DNA of 64,000 nt from Spirodela intermedia (GCA_902729315.2 LR746273.1:1307001-1371000), one strand, 5' to 3'; shown: positions 45,452 to 57,499, numbered from the stretch's first letter. The notes: generated by a model from the sequence alone, not told the origin. Translations and numbers: made by a program.

Positions 45452-48400
45452 ATGGAGACTCTAGACAGGCCTCTCACTGAGGGCGGAACACTGGTGGATG
45501 ACCAAGAGAAGCCTGCGGGGGGAGAAGATGAGGCGGCGGAATCTGCTTGCCTGAGGCGTGATGACGCGCAGCCTAAGCCGGAGGATCTAGTGGCCCGGGC
45601 TATAGCGCCGGTGAAGGCGGAGTACCTTCGTCCTTCCGAAGAGAGGAAGGGAGACGGTCGGATCCCGGCAGGGGACGGACAGAAGAGCGCGCTCGCTCCG
45701 AGCGCGTCAGTCGTGGTGGTGGAGAAGAAGTCCAAGCGCCAGCTGAAGAGGGAGCGGCAGCAGGTTCGTCGTTGTGTTTTGAGTGGTTGTTCGTGATGGT
45801 GTTGAATTCATTTGACGGTTCCATTTCAATCTCTCAGGAGCAGAAGTCTGCGAGGAACATCTGCCCGGAGATAGCGAAGACTGGAAAGGTCGAAGCGTGC
45901 CGGTTTGGTGTTAGTTGCCGCTTCAGCCATGACTTGGAAAGTTTCTTGGATCAGGTTTGCTTAGATTTTCACGTGGGGACCGGATATTTCTCAGTTTTTT
46001 CTTTTGTCTCACTGACATGAGTCCGATTATTGGATTGACGCGTACAGAAGCCAGAGGATCTCCCTGGAGTTTGCCCTTTCCTGAACACCGCACAGCCTTG
46101 TCCTTACGGAATAGCTTGTAGGTTATTTGGCACGCACAAGCAGTTCGTTCCCTTGAAGTCGTCCGATGATCCTCCCAAGAAGCATGGTGTTGAACTCAAC
46201 TATCTGAACAAAGATTTTCAGAGGCTTTTGTGGAAGAACAGAGTAAAGTATCCGAAGGCGGATGCTCAACTCAAAATCCTAGGACTTTCGGTACGTGGTG
46301 TGTGCGCGTGTGCTGCACTTGTTGTCGTAATGTCATTCATTTTGATCTCTGTCGATCTTACTTCTGTGACCTCTCTGTAACGCGTTGCTCCTGGGGAGCC
46401 CTTTACTTTCCTTCCATTTACGCAGTTTGCGCGTTTAACCTACCAATGTTATTTCTCGGATTATTTGACCCTGTATTTGATTTTAATTTGTAGGGAGGAA
46501 ATTTTTTTAAAGCAAAGCCTGAGATCGATCTAGAGGAGCACCCTGTTGTCTTGGATGGATCAAATGATTGTGATGATGCTACTAAGGGGGCTACCTGCCA
46601 CTCTGCTGCCCGTGATGATGAAGGCTGTCCAGACATCTGCTCGGGTAATGAAATTATGGAAGATGACTCCGTCATTGATGATCCCAGACCTCCAAAGAAG
46701 GCTAAGAGCCCCATTGATGATAACATGTGCTCCACTGAAGTCAATAATGGTGAGTTGTTTCTCCTGTCATGAATCGCATCGCCTACTTACCGGCTTATTG
46801 AAATGCTGTTTGGAAATGTCATGTAGGACCTGAAGAAAAGTCTTCACCGATGGAATGCAAAGAGACACAGATAAAACCTTGTTCCGGAACAAGAGTCGAG
46901 TTGATCCCAGAATTAAATGGGCGAGAAAAGAAATTAATTGATTTCAGGGGGAAGCTATACCTTGCGCCTTTGACGACGGTTGGTAATCTTCCTTTCAGGA
47001 GAGTCTGTAAAGGACTTGGTGCGGATATAACCTGCGGAGAAATGGCTATGTGTACAAACCTTTTACAGGTTGGTCCTTTTTTATCTTTTTAAATTGAAAT
47101 TGAATGCCCCCGTACTTTCTGACGCTCTTCTTGTATATTAAACTTATGTGGGACACAATGAAACCCCGCCTTCTCAGAGTTTCCAAAGCTTTTTGGACAG
47201 AAGAATAAACGTGGATTTTTTCCATGTTGAGAGTGTCGAGAATGATATGTTGAACAAATCAATTAGATTTGGAGGTTATAGGAAAAAAAATGTTTTCTAT
47301 AGCCTGGGGAACTTGTCTCTGACACCATTAATGGTGAGCCCATTTTCGCTCTCGTTTGACGTGAGGATATTTAGCATGGATTCTCTTTATACAATCAGTA
47401 TTGCTGTCAGATCGTTGGTTTTGACTAAGTATCCACAAAAATGTTAGGAAAGCAGACGGAGAGACAACCTTTTTTGTTTTCCATATCCAGGTAATTTAAG
47501 TAACCAACACATTGATATTTAGCCCTCAGATTTAGCACTCGTTGTGAAAGCCACTTGATGCTTACATCGAAACTTTAAAATTGTGCACCCACATGCATAT
47601 CTGACAGAGACATATTTTATCATAGCTGCTCTATAATGCTCAATATAGGCATGTGCATCCCCAAATCGTCATTGTGACATCTCATTTCATCCATTTGGGC
47701 CCATAAATAATCAATTTCACTATTTTGAAGTCTACAGACCAGGTGGTTGTTGGGCAGTATAAATTTCATATGAGTTCTCTTAATAGCTCAATCTAAAATA
47801 AGATATTGGAAGATTTATTTTTTAGCAGCCAGGAACTGATGCTCGTATACCGGGGAACCAGGTCTGGATTGAAGCATCGAGTACGATACGATTGATTTAA
47901 TTTCGCTGAACAAAAGCTAATGTTCTTTGAACCTTGTGCGCTATATTTTTTCTCGCTTTTTTTTACTTCTATCACAGTAGCAGAGGTTGCTCTTACTTGA
48001 CATTTTCAAGTCGACATCTCTGATCGCCGAAACATATGTTCATCTTCCCATTGCGAAACCATAATTTGATTATTTGTGACAAGGATCTCTTCGATTGTTC
48101 TTCTTGTTAAAATGCTGGGCACGATGAAATCAGGGGCAGGCTTCAGAATGGGCCTTACTGAGGAGGCACCAATCAGAGGACACATTCGGGGTGCAGATAT
48201 GTGGATCATACCCTGATACCATTGCTCGAACAGTTGAGATCATCGAGCGTGAGTGCACGGTCGACTTCATCGACGTCAACATGGGTTGCCCTATTGACGT
48301 TGTTGTCAACAAGGGTGCTGGCTCTTCTCTCCTCACGAAGCCCATGAGGATGAAGAATATCGTCCTAGCCGCTTGTGGCGCAAGTGATGTGCCTCTGACT

Positions 48401-49973
48401 TTGAAGGTAAATTCAGACTCTGCACAACTCCTCTACAGTGGCATTTCTCCACCCACGGCCATAACTATGGTCCCATCATCTTCCTCCCATGTCCTTGGAC
48501 AGGTCCGAACTGGTTACTTCGAAGGAAGAAACCGTATAGACTCATTGATCGCAAATATTGCCCAATGGGGGCCATGCGCGCTCACAGTACACGGGCGATC
48601 ACGGCAGCAGCGCTACAGCAAGCTCGCTGATTGGGATTACATATACCAGTGTGCGAGTAAGGCTCCTAGTAACTTGCAGGTCTTGGGAAATGGCGATATA
48701 TTTTCCTACCTCGACTGGAACAAACGCAACTCCGATTGCCCCCAACTTTCCAGCTGCATGGTTGCTCGTGGTGCTCTGATCAAGGTTTGTGGTCTAACCT
48801 CTCTTTTATGAAAAAGAAAATAACGATTAGTTAATAGCCTGAACGGATGACCTCGTCGTATTGATGATACTCGTGGGGGGTGACAGTGGGCCAGGGCTTT
48901 CTGAGCCTACATTGGGCCTATGTGACTCTCACTAGACCTTACTGAAGCCCGGATTTAGGCAGACTGGGCCGGGCCTATTATTTGATTGGGCAGTATATGT
49001 CATGAGAATATGATGTGTATGATTTTTCTTCTCTCTTCCACTTACATGCTTAAAATGTTCCGTGGGTACACTGTTTCCGTCGCCCAGCCCTGGATATTTA
49101 CTGAGATCAAGGAGAAGCGCCATTGGGACATCAGCTCAGGGGAGAGGCTTGGCATCCTCAGGGATTTTGTGAACTTCGGTCTTGAGCATTGGGGTTCTGA
49201 CAACAAAGGTACTACTCTTCGAAAATCTGTTCTACATGTTCTTATCTGATATTCCTGTGCTATAGTAGGCCTTTATATTGGTTATTTCAAGTAAAGAAGA
49301 GGTTTTTTTCCCCTTATCTCTCTCTCTCTCTTCATGATTCGATTGGTTTTCAGATGATAAAACTTCTGAATCTTGGTCCAGAGTATATATGTTCCAGGGC
49401 CATACATCAGCTACGTCAATAAAAGAAGATATTTTCCTTTGATAAATCAATCTATTGGTTTTCATATGACAGATATCATGGGTCCGACTTCAGGGTATAC
49501 TTGTAACAAGTATATATATATATATATATTATTTTATTTTCCTTGATGATCCTAATATTGGTCTAGTTTATGGAGTAGATTGGGATTCTGGTTATGAGTT
49601 TCCTGTGGGCAGGTGTTGAAACAACGAGGCACTTCCTGCTAGAATGGCTCAGCTACACTCACAGGTACGTACCAGTCGGCCTCCTGGAAGTCGTCCCACA
49701 GCGGATTAATTGGCGACCGCCCAGCTACTTCGGCCGGGACGACCTCGAGACCATGATGGCTTCGGATTCCGCCGCCGACTGGGTACGCCACCAAGCGCCA
49801 GACCATGTCTCTCCTTCACCCTCTGGATCTCTGCAAGGCCCCCTAATTTCTTTCTTCCTCGGAACTGCTTGCAGATTCGCATCTCCGAGATGCTGCTGGG
49901 AAAGGTCCCTGCCGGGTTCACCTTCGCTCCCAAGCACAAGTCTAACGCGTACGACAGAGCTGAAAATGGCTGA
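45452..49973 (+). CDS. tRNA-dihydrouridine(47) synthase, DUS3 type
   Basis: Flavoenzyme that reduces uridine to dihydrouridine, expected at tRNA position 47 (family knowledge). Ten inferred exons: 45452-45763, 45838-45954, 46048-46290, 46494-46749, 46827-47068, 48134-48406, 48503-48784, 49088-49208, 49613-49782 and 49875-49973, together 2115 nt or 704 residues. Two CCCH zinc fingers ([11 protein letters not shown] and [13 protein letters not shown]) lie at about residues 115-180. A charged linker follows, then the TIM-barrel Dus domain starting [20 protein letters not shown]. The active-site Cys is in [20 protein letters not shown], with the flavin/phosphate-binding [15 protein letters not shown] and [10 protein letters not shown] later. 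The C-terminal helical domain ends [18 protein letters not shown]. Exon lengths preserve frame. Intron 5 is about 1.1 kb and intron 7 contains TGGGCC-rich sequence. Confidence 0.93.
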
Positions 49974-50410
49974 TTCTCTCTCGGGATGATGAAGGGTTTG
50001 AGGCGGTATGGCTCCGAAAATTGATATTTATTTGTCAGACGATGAGAGGATTAGAGGATTGAATCCTCTGTGAGGGATGGGGAGGAGGTCAGTCTGGAGC
50101 ATTGAATTTTCCAGATTTATCAAATATAATTCATGCACAATAAAGAGGAGTTTGATCCCCCGTTTTAACGAAGAATGGAGACCATCGAAAGTCGCAGTTA
50201 CTTACATGTGAAATCCGTCAGTGCGAACTGAGATCCAGCGCAAAAGGAACGGAGATCCAGATTTCATTCAGAAATGAGCACTTGGATCAATAGAGAAGAG
50301 AAACAGAGAGAGTGAGCGCAGAAAGGGTACTAGAAGATGACGAAGAAAGTAATAAAGCGGGGGAAGGTTATATGGATAGATAGATGGATACTCGCTATGT
50401 ATTCCTGGAC
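49974..50410. other. Tail-to-tail spacer between the DUS3-like and GMD genes
   Basis: 437 bp with the 3' UTRs of two convergent genes. No coding potential recognised. Confidence 0.55.
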
Positions 50411-51619
50411 TCAGGGCTGCTGGTGGGGATCGATGTACCCTGCATCGACAAGAACTTTCTCCCTCTTGGCGAGCTCCGTGTCCTCGTCTACCATCATCTG
50501 GACCAGCTGTTGGAAGCTCACCTTGGGCCTCCACCCCAACTCCCGCCTGGCCTTGGAGGAGTCTCCTTTGAGATTGTCCACCTCGGCCGGTCGGAAGTAG
50601 CGTTTGTCGATCACGACGTGGTCCTTCCATTTGAGGCCTGCGTAGCCGAATGCGACCTCGAGGAACTCCTCCACGGTGTGAGACTCCTCGGTGGCGACCA
50701 CATAGTCGTCGGGCTTGTCCTGCTGCAGCATCAACCACATGGCCTCCACGTAGTCGCCGGCGAAGCCCCAATCCCGCGAGGCGGTTAGGTTGCCGAGGAA
50801 CAGCTTGCTCTGGAGGCCCACTCGGATGCGGCCGACGGCCCTGGTGATCTTCCGAGTGACGAAATTCTCGCCGCGGCGGGGTGACTCGTGGTTGAAGAGG
50901 ATGCCGTTGCAAGTGAAGAGACCGTATGCTTCGCGGTAGTTGACGGTGTACCAGTGAGCGGCAACCTTGGCGGCGGCGTAGGGGGAGCGGGGGTGGAAGG
51001 GCGTGGTCTCGGACTGGGGCGGCGGGGTAGATCCGAACATCTCCGAGGAGCCGGCCTGGTAGTAGCGAACGGATCTGCCTGGGTGGGAAGCGAGGTGGGA
51101 GCGGACGGCCTCGAGAAGGCGGAGAGCGCCGGTGGCGACGACATCGGCGGTGTAGTCCGGGACCTCGAAGGAGACGGCGACGTGCGACTGTGCGGCGAGG
51201 TTGTAGACCTCGTCCGGAAGGAGGGCGTCGATCCAGCGGCGGAGCGAGGAGGCATCGGTGAGATCGGCATAGTGTAGCTTCATGAGCGCCTTGGTGGAGT
51301 TGTGTGGATCGATATAGAGGTGATTGAGCCGCTGCGTGTTGAAGTTGGAGGACCGACGGATGAGGCCGTGCACCTCGTAGCCCTTCTTCAACAGGAACTC
51401 CGTCAAGTACGATCCATCCTGCCCCGTAATCCCCGTGACCAGCGCGATTCGCCGGCGAGGGGAGATCGACGGCGGCACCACCGCCGGATCTGCCGCCGCA
51501 GAAGTCGGGTCACCAGATCCGACGCGGACTCCGCCGTTCGACTCAGATCCGGCGGCGGCGGCGTGGCAGTTGTCGCCGTTGCTCTCTCCGGCGGCGTGGT
51601 CATTGCCGGGGGAGGCCAT
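50411..51619 (-). CDS. GMD: GDP-mannose 4,6-dehydratase
   Basis: Converts GDP-D-mannose to GDP-4-keto-6-deoxy-D-mannose, the first step to GDP-L-fucose for xyloglucan, pectin RG-II, arabinogalactan proteins and N-glycans (the MUR1 enzyme in Arabidopsis). The 402-residue product has an extended SDR fold: NAD(P)-binding [27 protein letters not shown], the AAQSHV strand, the catalytic Tyr-Lys pair in [20 protein letters not shown], and the substrate-binding [16 protein letters not shown]. Intronless, like known plant GMD genes, with strong GC3 bias. About 55 poorly conserved N-terminal residues (Asp/Gly/Ala-rich) precede the domain, as in other plant versions. A TATA-like element lies at 51751-51759. 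Confidence 0.96.
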   Translation of the reverse strand: MASPGNDHAAGESNGDNCHAAAAGSESNGGVRVGSGDPTSAAADPAVVPPSISPRRRIALVTGITGQDGSYLTEFLLKKGYEVHGLIRRSSNFNTQRLNHLYIDPHNSTKALMKLHYADLTDASSLRRWIDALLPDEVYNLAAQSHVAVSFEVPDYTADVVATGALRLLEAVRSHLASHPGRSVRYYQAGSSEMFGSTPPPQSETTPFHPRSPYAAAKVAAHWYTVNYREAYGLFTCNGILFNHESPRRGENFVTRKITRAVGRIRVGLQSKLFLGNLTASRDWGFAGDYVEAMWLMLQQDKPDDYVVATEESHTVEEFLEVAFGYAGLKWKDHVVIDKRYFRPAEVDNLKGDSSKARRELGWRPKVSFQQLVQMMVDEDTELAKREKVLVDAGYIDPHQQP

Positions 51620-51750
51620 CGATCTGCTGTGCCTCCCGGGGAGCGAATGTTAGCCGGCGGGGCGAAGCTCGAGATCTGTGTGCAGGGGCAATGGACCTAC
51701 GGATCTCCCGAGGAGGTGACGGAGGAAGAAGAAACTTTTTCCCCTTGCTC

Positions 51751-51759
51751 TTTATATAT
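51751..51759 (-). promoter_or_regulatory. TATA box of the GMD gene
   Basis: TATATAAA on the minus strand, about 135 bp upstream of the GMD start codon. CACGTG-type (G-box) cores lie further upstream near 51801 and 51893. Confidence 0.5.
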
Positions 51760-53889
51760 CGGTGCTCGACGAGGCCACAAATAACGACCGGACCAGACAG
51801 CACGTGCCACTTGCTCGTGTGAAAGACCGGGACGGCTGCCGGGGAGGAGACGTGTGGGGTCAGGTGGAGCGTCGTACGTGTGAAAGCGAAAGCACGTGTG
51901 AGAAAGTGGGAACGAACTATAAATTCCGATCGGCCGACCTCTCCGTAAGACCACAACGTACTACTACTGGTCGTGAAAGTTCTTGAGAGGGATCGAGCGC
52001 ATTCAAGGCCAGGAGTTCGCCATGCTCCGATCGCGGCGTCTCCGGCGTCAGTGCCCTCGCCATGCTTTTGTACGCCTTTACTCGTTTATTCCTCTATAAC
52101 CTGCCATGCTTTTGTGTACGATTTCTCTAAGATCTTTCTGGCGTATCATATTCCTGGACCTTATCCTACGCATCTATTCGCGTGATAATTTTTTCTTTTC
52201 GGGATCTACTAGAGATGGAGGGGTAGAGAGATTTTTGTTATTCTTATTTTCCCAGTTTTGGCATCAGTTATCCATTTTCTGATGAGTTCAGTTGGCAGGA
52301 TTCTGTACTTTAATCTTCGCATTGTTCCATAGAACGCTGAATTGAAGGGAATACATGTACTATGAAGATTGGTATTGACTTTATCTTTTTCTCTGCAAGA
52401 TTGTTATGGTGACGTTTCATTGAAAAGATGTCATGGTGGAGTAAGAGGCTTACCTTCACCGTCGTAACTATTTGATCCGTCAGAATTCTTCTTGACGAAG
52501 CGGTAACTCGAAGAAAATTGAGGATCTACAGAGACGGAGATGGGAGATGATTGATGTTCTCCCACCGAAACGTATATTTTCTCGTGGATAGGAAGGTTTT
52601 TGGAGCCCATTGTGAGTAATATTTGGCATTTATGACCTCTATTGTAGGCTTCTGTCCAATGCTTACAACATTCCAAACTCGCAGCTTCTACTTCTTGATT
52701 TTGCGTTTTAGATGTTTTTTCTGGCGATGTCTCTTCTCAGCATCAGTATTTTTGGAGGCTTGAGATGGATTTCAGAAAGCACGAACTTGCAAAACCACAG
52801 TGATGGCAATTCAACTGTGAATTGTAGGTTTCACCCACAGTGACGGCTGATTAAGATCCTTTGAGATGAAGAAGGTTTCTGAGGGAATAATTTTATGATA
52901 CCATGTTTATATAAACCCATTTCGCTGATATTATCGCACTGCAGAAAAAGATGACCCCATGGTGAAGAATCTGGAACCTTCTCATATGTGAATATGTAAA
53001 CAAGCTGGAAGCGTGAGTGCTTATTGGGCCTTTTCACGATTACTATTTGATTTTTTGCAGTGACTAGTCACGCATTCCTTTTTCTCCTAGAAAATAACTT
53101 CCTTCCCAGTAACTCCACAAAATTTCAACATCTTCACACCTTGGCAACGACTGGGCTTCTTCTTCGTTTCAAATATATTGGTTTAGATCGATTATCTGCA
53201 GTGATTAATGATAAAAAGCTGGAATATTTCCCCCTAAAGTGGAAAATTAAACTGTTTTCATACTGTTGTCTTGGATGTGTCCAGGCGATTGAGCTACCCG
53301 AAGATCATATTCACCCTATCCATATTATTAGCTTACTTTGATAGTAAAAAGTCTTATTAGTAGCAACCATAAAAGTATTTTTTTTGTACATAGAATTGTC
53401 AGTTTTAGTATGTTTTGGTCTTTGGTGTCATATCTAGGAGAGAGGGAGTAACTATATTTATAGGAAAGATACCAAGAAGTCCGAAATTTTGGGTTCCTAG
53501 CTCGATTTATCGATTTCCTAGCAGGTTGGTCCTTTAACTCAGTTTATTTATTTTCTCCAGGCTATGGTGAAGCCTCAGAGCAAGGCTGAGGAGAAGCAGA
53601 TGACTCTCTCTCTCTCTCTCTCTCTCCTCTCACCTTCAGCGGATGGTTGAGGCTACGCCTAATTTCAGCATGATGATTTCTGCATGAGATCCAGAGTCAT
53701 GGTGAGATCAACGAAGAAGGGTAAAATAAAATAAAATGAAATAAAATAAGGTCGTTCTCTTCTTTGTGCTGGGTGGTTGACTTGTGACGGCTGTTTTCCT
53801 TCTCTGGTTGCTCAGAAAATCATCCCAGGATGATTGTAATTCTCCGCCGAATTTATCTAAATATGGTAACATGGAGTTTCCTGGTCAGG

Positions 53890-54570
53890 CTAATGGGCGT
53901 AAATGACCCAGCCGACCCAGAGGCCCGCTAGGTCCCGCTCATTTTCATCCGGGCTTGGGCACAAAGAAGCCCGGAAAGAGGTTGCTCAGTTGGCCCGGCT
54001 CATAAATGGGCCGATCAATCAGCCCAAAAGACCCTTTCTCCGCTTCCGATAAGGGACCTCCTGGCCCAGCCCGTTATCATAATGCTCATCTTAAAGAGCC
54101 TTTTCATGGTCCTTTCGTAAATATTTCCATATCAATGGCCTAGTTAAAACCCTTTGTGTTTAGATCTCTTCTGGGATTCTTTCGTAAATGCATGGCTACT
54201 AGTGCTCTATTTTTAAATGCACGAATTTAAGGCTTTCATTTTTAAAATATTCCCCGCCACGACAGAGGCTACGGTGGCCCCTGTTGCCGTCGAACAGCCC
54301 ACGTTCAGACTCATTTCCACCGTCTGAGGCCCGGCCGACCACGTGGCAGAACGAGTTGTTGGGCCCGGCCCAATAATAAGACAAATACCGACATCCGCTC
54401 ACACGTGAGCAAGCATTGCCACTTGGTAATAACCCGTAGTGGGCAGAGCAAGTTGTTGGCCCAAGGCCCAAAAATATCTCCAAGAGCAGTGTCGGCGGGA
54501 GGAGGTGATGGGCTGTTACCCAGCGGCTCATAGGACAGGACAGGTGACGGGCTTTCTGTTAATGGGCCCG
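53890..54570. other. Cluster of GGCCCA/TGGGCC motifs with no gene attached
   Basis: At least ten GGCCC/GGGCC or GCCCGG cores lie within about 680 bp, far denser than elsewhere in the window. Such elements are typical of plant promoters, but the nearest genes read away from or end into this region. A repeat element or an unannotated promoter are both possible. Confidence 0.45.
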
Positions 54571-54835
54571 TATGGTGACCTATCGCTAGCATGGCGCATC
54601 CTGTGGAAAACGCTCCCTCTGAACCTCAATTCCGCCCTAGAAATTTCTAATATATGCTATTATTCTTAAGATTATTATCATACTTGAGTTTCGGAGTCGG
54701 GGGATCGGATCATTGAACGATATACACTGTTATTTGACCTTTCCGGGCAGTGAACATCTGGTTCAATGAATATCAATTGCCCTTCTAAATCAAGAAGAGA
54801 GATGCTCTACAAAAAGACCACTCACAATGTACAGC

Positions 54836-54836
<1 letters not shown>

Positions 54837-54876
<40 letters not shown>
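54837..54876. repeat. (GA)n microsatellite at the 3' end of SAUR 1
   Basis: GA repeat of about 40 bp, some 60 bp downstream of the stop codon of the minus-strand SAUR gene. Confidence 0.95.
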
Positions 54877-54881
<5 letters not shown>

Positions 54882-54935
54882 GGTGGGTGGGGATGAGCAG
54901 AGAGGCTCAGCCCTTCTCGATGCCGTTCGCCGTCG

Positions 54936-55247
54936 TCAACGGAGGGCGGAGGTGAGGGAGATGAAGAAGAGCTCGTCGCAGGGGAGGGTGAGGCCCATCT
55001 GGTGGTCGAAGCCGAACTCTTCTTCGGCCCACTGGAGGAGGAGCTGGAACTGGGGGTGGCTGAGGAGGGATATGGGGACGATGTGCCTGTTACGGCTATC
55101 GCCGACGTAGACGGCGAAGTGGCCCCTGGGGACGTCCATCGGGAAGCCCTCTTGGCAGCACCTCTTCCTCCCCGAGCTGCTGCACCTCTGCACCAGCTGC
55201 CTCAGCACCGTCTCCTGCCTGAGCCTGCTCGACTTCCTCAGGGCCAT
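54936..55247 (-). CDS. SAUR family protein (first of a divergent pair)
   Basis: Small auxin-up RNA protein of 103 residues. SAURs inhibit PP2C.D phosphatases and so keep plasma-membrane H+-ATPases active, promoting cell expansion (family knowledge). The core is [20 protein letters not shown], then [20 protein letters not shown], closing with the [10 protein letters not shown] motif. The N-terminus is basic with Cys residues. Intronless, as usual for SAURs. The ATG at 55247 starts [11 protein letters not shown], a common SAUR opening. A TATA box lies about 65 bp upstream. It is transcribed away from the second SAUR gene. Confidence 0.93.
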   Translation of the reverse strand: MALRKSSRLRQETVLRQLVQRCSSSGRKRCCQEGFPMDVPRGHFAVYVGDSRNRHIVPISLLSHPQFQLLLQWAEEEFGFDHQMGLTLPCDELFFISLTSALR

Positions 55248-55309
55248 TTCCTCCCTCTCTTCAGCTCCCTTCAGCCTTCTCCTTCTCGTCTGCCTGAGGG
55301 CTCTGCGCC

Positions 55310-55318
55310 TATATATAG
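55310..55318 (-). promoter_or_regulatory. TATA box of SAUR 1
   Basis: TATATATA on the minus strand, about 65 bp upstream of the start codon. Confidence 0.55.
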
Positions 55319-55485
55319 AGAACGCACGCCCAAGGGGGAAATGAAGGGGGTGCAGTAATTAGGATAGGGCCCAGAGAGAGAGAGAAAGAGGTGCATGAGG
55401 CGTGGTTAGCTGGAGTGGATGTCTCGGCGCCACTGTTGGGCATGCTCCCTGTATAACACATGCCGGGCTTGCTCCCTCTCTGTCT

Positions 55486-55992
55486 CTCTCTCGTCATTTT
55501 CGCAATGTCTACAATGGGACTTATCGAAGATAACTTCTCTCTACTTTGCAATTTATTCTCGCCAATAAAGTAGTAACACCTTTGTGCATGTGGGATACGA
55601 CCTGTCTGATCCAATGAGACCCTAAAGTCCGCTTCACAGAATTTATTCATAGCGACGTCGACAATCACGTTTTAACTTAAACCACTCCTCTTTTACATCC
55701 ATGGCGTGCATTACAGGGTCTCCCTCCCTCCCTCTGCCTCTCTTCCGTTCGCTTCGCAGCTCCTACAATGGCACTTCTCGAAGATAACCTCTCTCCCTTT
55801 TAATCTATTCTTGTCATAAAATCGTAACAAATTTTAGGCACGCGTCATTGACCGTCTTGTTCCACGAGACCCAAAAGTCCACTCCACAAAATTTATTCAT
55901 AGCAACACCAGATAATCACGTGTGAATTTAACCCACCGCTCTTACATCCGTGGCGTGAATTACATGGTCTCCTCTCCCTCTCTGACTCTCTA
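55486..55992. repeat. Tandem duplication of about 254 bp upstream of SAUR 1
   Basis: Copy 1 (about 55486-55742) and copy 2 (about 55743-55992) line up along their length. Shared landmarks include CTACAATGG, CGAAGATAAC, TATTCTYGYCA, GAGACCC-AAAGTCC, AATTTATTCATAGC, ATAATCACG-like, TTACATCC-TGGCGTG and ATTACA-GGTCTC. Divergence is modest, with small gaps. It lies in the intergenic region between the divergent SAUR genes. Confidence 0.9.
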
Positions 55993-56246
55993 CACACCCA
56001 TCAAGTTCTTGGGTGGTTGCACGTAGAGGCGACAAGGATTAAGCAATCTTTACTCCGTAGATTTTGAGATAAAAGACTGAAACTTTGGCCTCCGGCTTCG
56101 GAATCCCTGCGCAATTGGTTCCCTCACTTGTTTTTTTTTTTAATCTTCTAGGTTTTAATGAAGTGGCCGTATGCGAGTGCCCCTCGCCCGTGAGGAAGAC
56201 GAACGACACTCGTCGAGCTACTTGAGAATAATAGCAGGTGGATGAG

Positions 56247-56618
56247 CTAATGAGGTTTCATGTGGTAGACGACGGAGACGTATCCAGTTGCGACGACCAC
56301 CATGTGCCGGAGTGAAAGCCTCCGAATGCTACGCGGAAAGCCGGCGACCCCACCTCGTAGGGAGCTGTTTTTTATAATCTCCGCCGGCGGTTGGTGCAGC
56401 TCGGAGAAGGATCTACGATGGCGATATGTCGGGGCATGGACGCCGTGGGGACTGCCGGTGGGCGGATTGACGGCTGTTATGGGGTCTTTACTGGAGACTG
56501 AGCGAGGACTCCAGATTTGGCTCGGGCTCCGCCGTTGGTCTTCGTGTGTTTCCTGGAAGTAACCGATTGAAGGATTATAAGGCGGCCGGTCTCTTTCTAT
56601 ATCGAGGGCTGCCATCAC
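56247..56618 (-). CDS. Doubtful small open frame, 123 residues
   Basis: Lies between the two SAUR genes. The translation is basic and Ser/Pro/Arg-rich with a hydrophobic C-terminus (HMVVVATGYVSVVYHM) and matches no family I know. Base composition is near that of the GC-rich genes. No TATA box at a suitable distance upstream of the ATG was seen. It may be chance. Confidence 0.2.
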   Translation of the reverse strand: MMAALDIERDRPPYNPSIGYFQETHEDQRRSPSQIWSPRSVSSKDPITAVNPPTGSPHGVHAPTYRHRRSFSELHQPPAEIIKNSSLRGGVAGFPRSIRRLSLRHMVVVATGYVSVVYHMKPH

Positions 56619-56765
56619 TTCTCTCTCTCTATCTCATCTCTAGGTCGTCTTTTTACTCGTTTCTCGCTAGGACGACGGCGCCGGTCGTGGCCCTCATTCT
56701 TACCTAGTAACTCAGTACGCCCTTCCGTGGAAGTCTCTCTCTCCCTCTCTCCCTTTCTCCCTCTT

Positions 56766-56768
<3 letters not shown>

Positions 56769-56810
<42 letters not shown>
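56769..56810. repeat. (CT)n microsatellite
   Basis: CT repeat of about 42 bp in the inter-SAUR spacer. Confidence 0.95.
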
Positions 56811-56814
<4 letters not shown>

Positions 56815-56981
56815 GTCTCTCTTTGTATCTGGGCTGATTTTTTGATTCGCTGATAGGAGTCCAAGCGACAAGGAACTCTTCGTTCTCGAAAACGAACAAC
56901 TTTGCGGTTGCCCATCGAAACGGAGCGTCGATTTTCTCTCTCTTGGGCGATGACCTCCTTTAGGCCGTCTTCTGCGTTCAT

Positions 56982-56983
<2 letters not shown>

Positions 56984-57023
<40 letters not shown>
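56984..57023. repeat. (CT)n microsatellite
   Basis: CT repeat of about 40 bp in the inter-SAUR spacer, about 0.5 kb upstream of the second SAUR gene. Confidence 0.95.
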
Positions 57024-57036
<13 letters not shown>

Positions 57037-57491
57037 TCTGTTCCCAGACTGCCGCAAAGTCCACCCGTCTCCGCTAGCAGCCCACGAAATCCACGCAGCT
57101 GACTCTCGCCGCCTCGACATCTCATGTGGGCCGAGAGAAGACGTCACGTGAAAGAGCCCCCCCCCATGCACAGACACGCACACAAAACATGCAATTATCG
57201 ATCCCCATCGGTAGAGTTGACTCCCCCCCGCGGTGGCGCCCCCGTCAGTTTGGGCCTTCCCCGGTCCTCGAGCCGCGTCCGAGAGAAGAGAGCCCTCAGG
57301 GATTCTCATCCTGTCCTACTCCCCCGTTCATGAACGGCGCCACGAGCTCCTGCTGCAGAGGAAGGTTGGGCAGGGCGCCGCCGCCGCCGGACGGCTCCAC
57401 TGCCAGCAGAGCTGGCAAGATGTCTGACCAACGACTAACATGGGGGGAAAGCCGATGGCAGTGGGAACTCTTACAGTGACCGGGCAGAGTA

Positions 57492-57499
57492 TATAAATA
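57492..57499 (+). promoter_or_regulatory. TATA box of SAUR 2
   Basis: TATAAATA on the + strand, about 80 bp upstream of the start codon at 57573. Confidence 0.6.

Larger units (their letters stand above)
51760..54935. other. Long spacer between the GMD and first SAUR genes
   Basis: About 3.2 kb with no supported gene. The left part holds the GMD promoter, and 52030-53540 is AT-rich and featureless. A CT tract lies at 53604-53627 and an (AAAAT)n-like run at about 53720-53748. A conspicuous cluster of GGCCCA/TGGGCC/GCCCGG motifs spans about 53890-54570. A GA tract at 54837-54876 lies near the SAUR stop. Confidence 0.5.

Noticed and set aside
53570-53605. Short coding-like segment MVKPQSKAEEKQ after a TCCAG acceptor-like site
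   Set aside because: The frame runs straight into a CT tract and no flanking exon could be found, so a gene cannot be supported.
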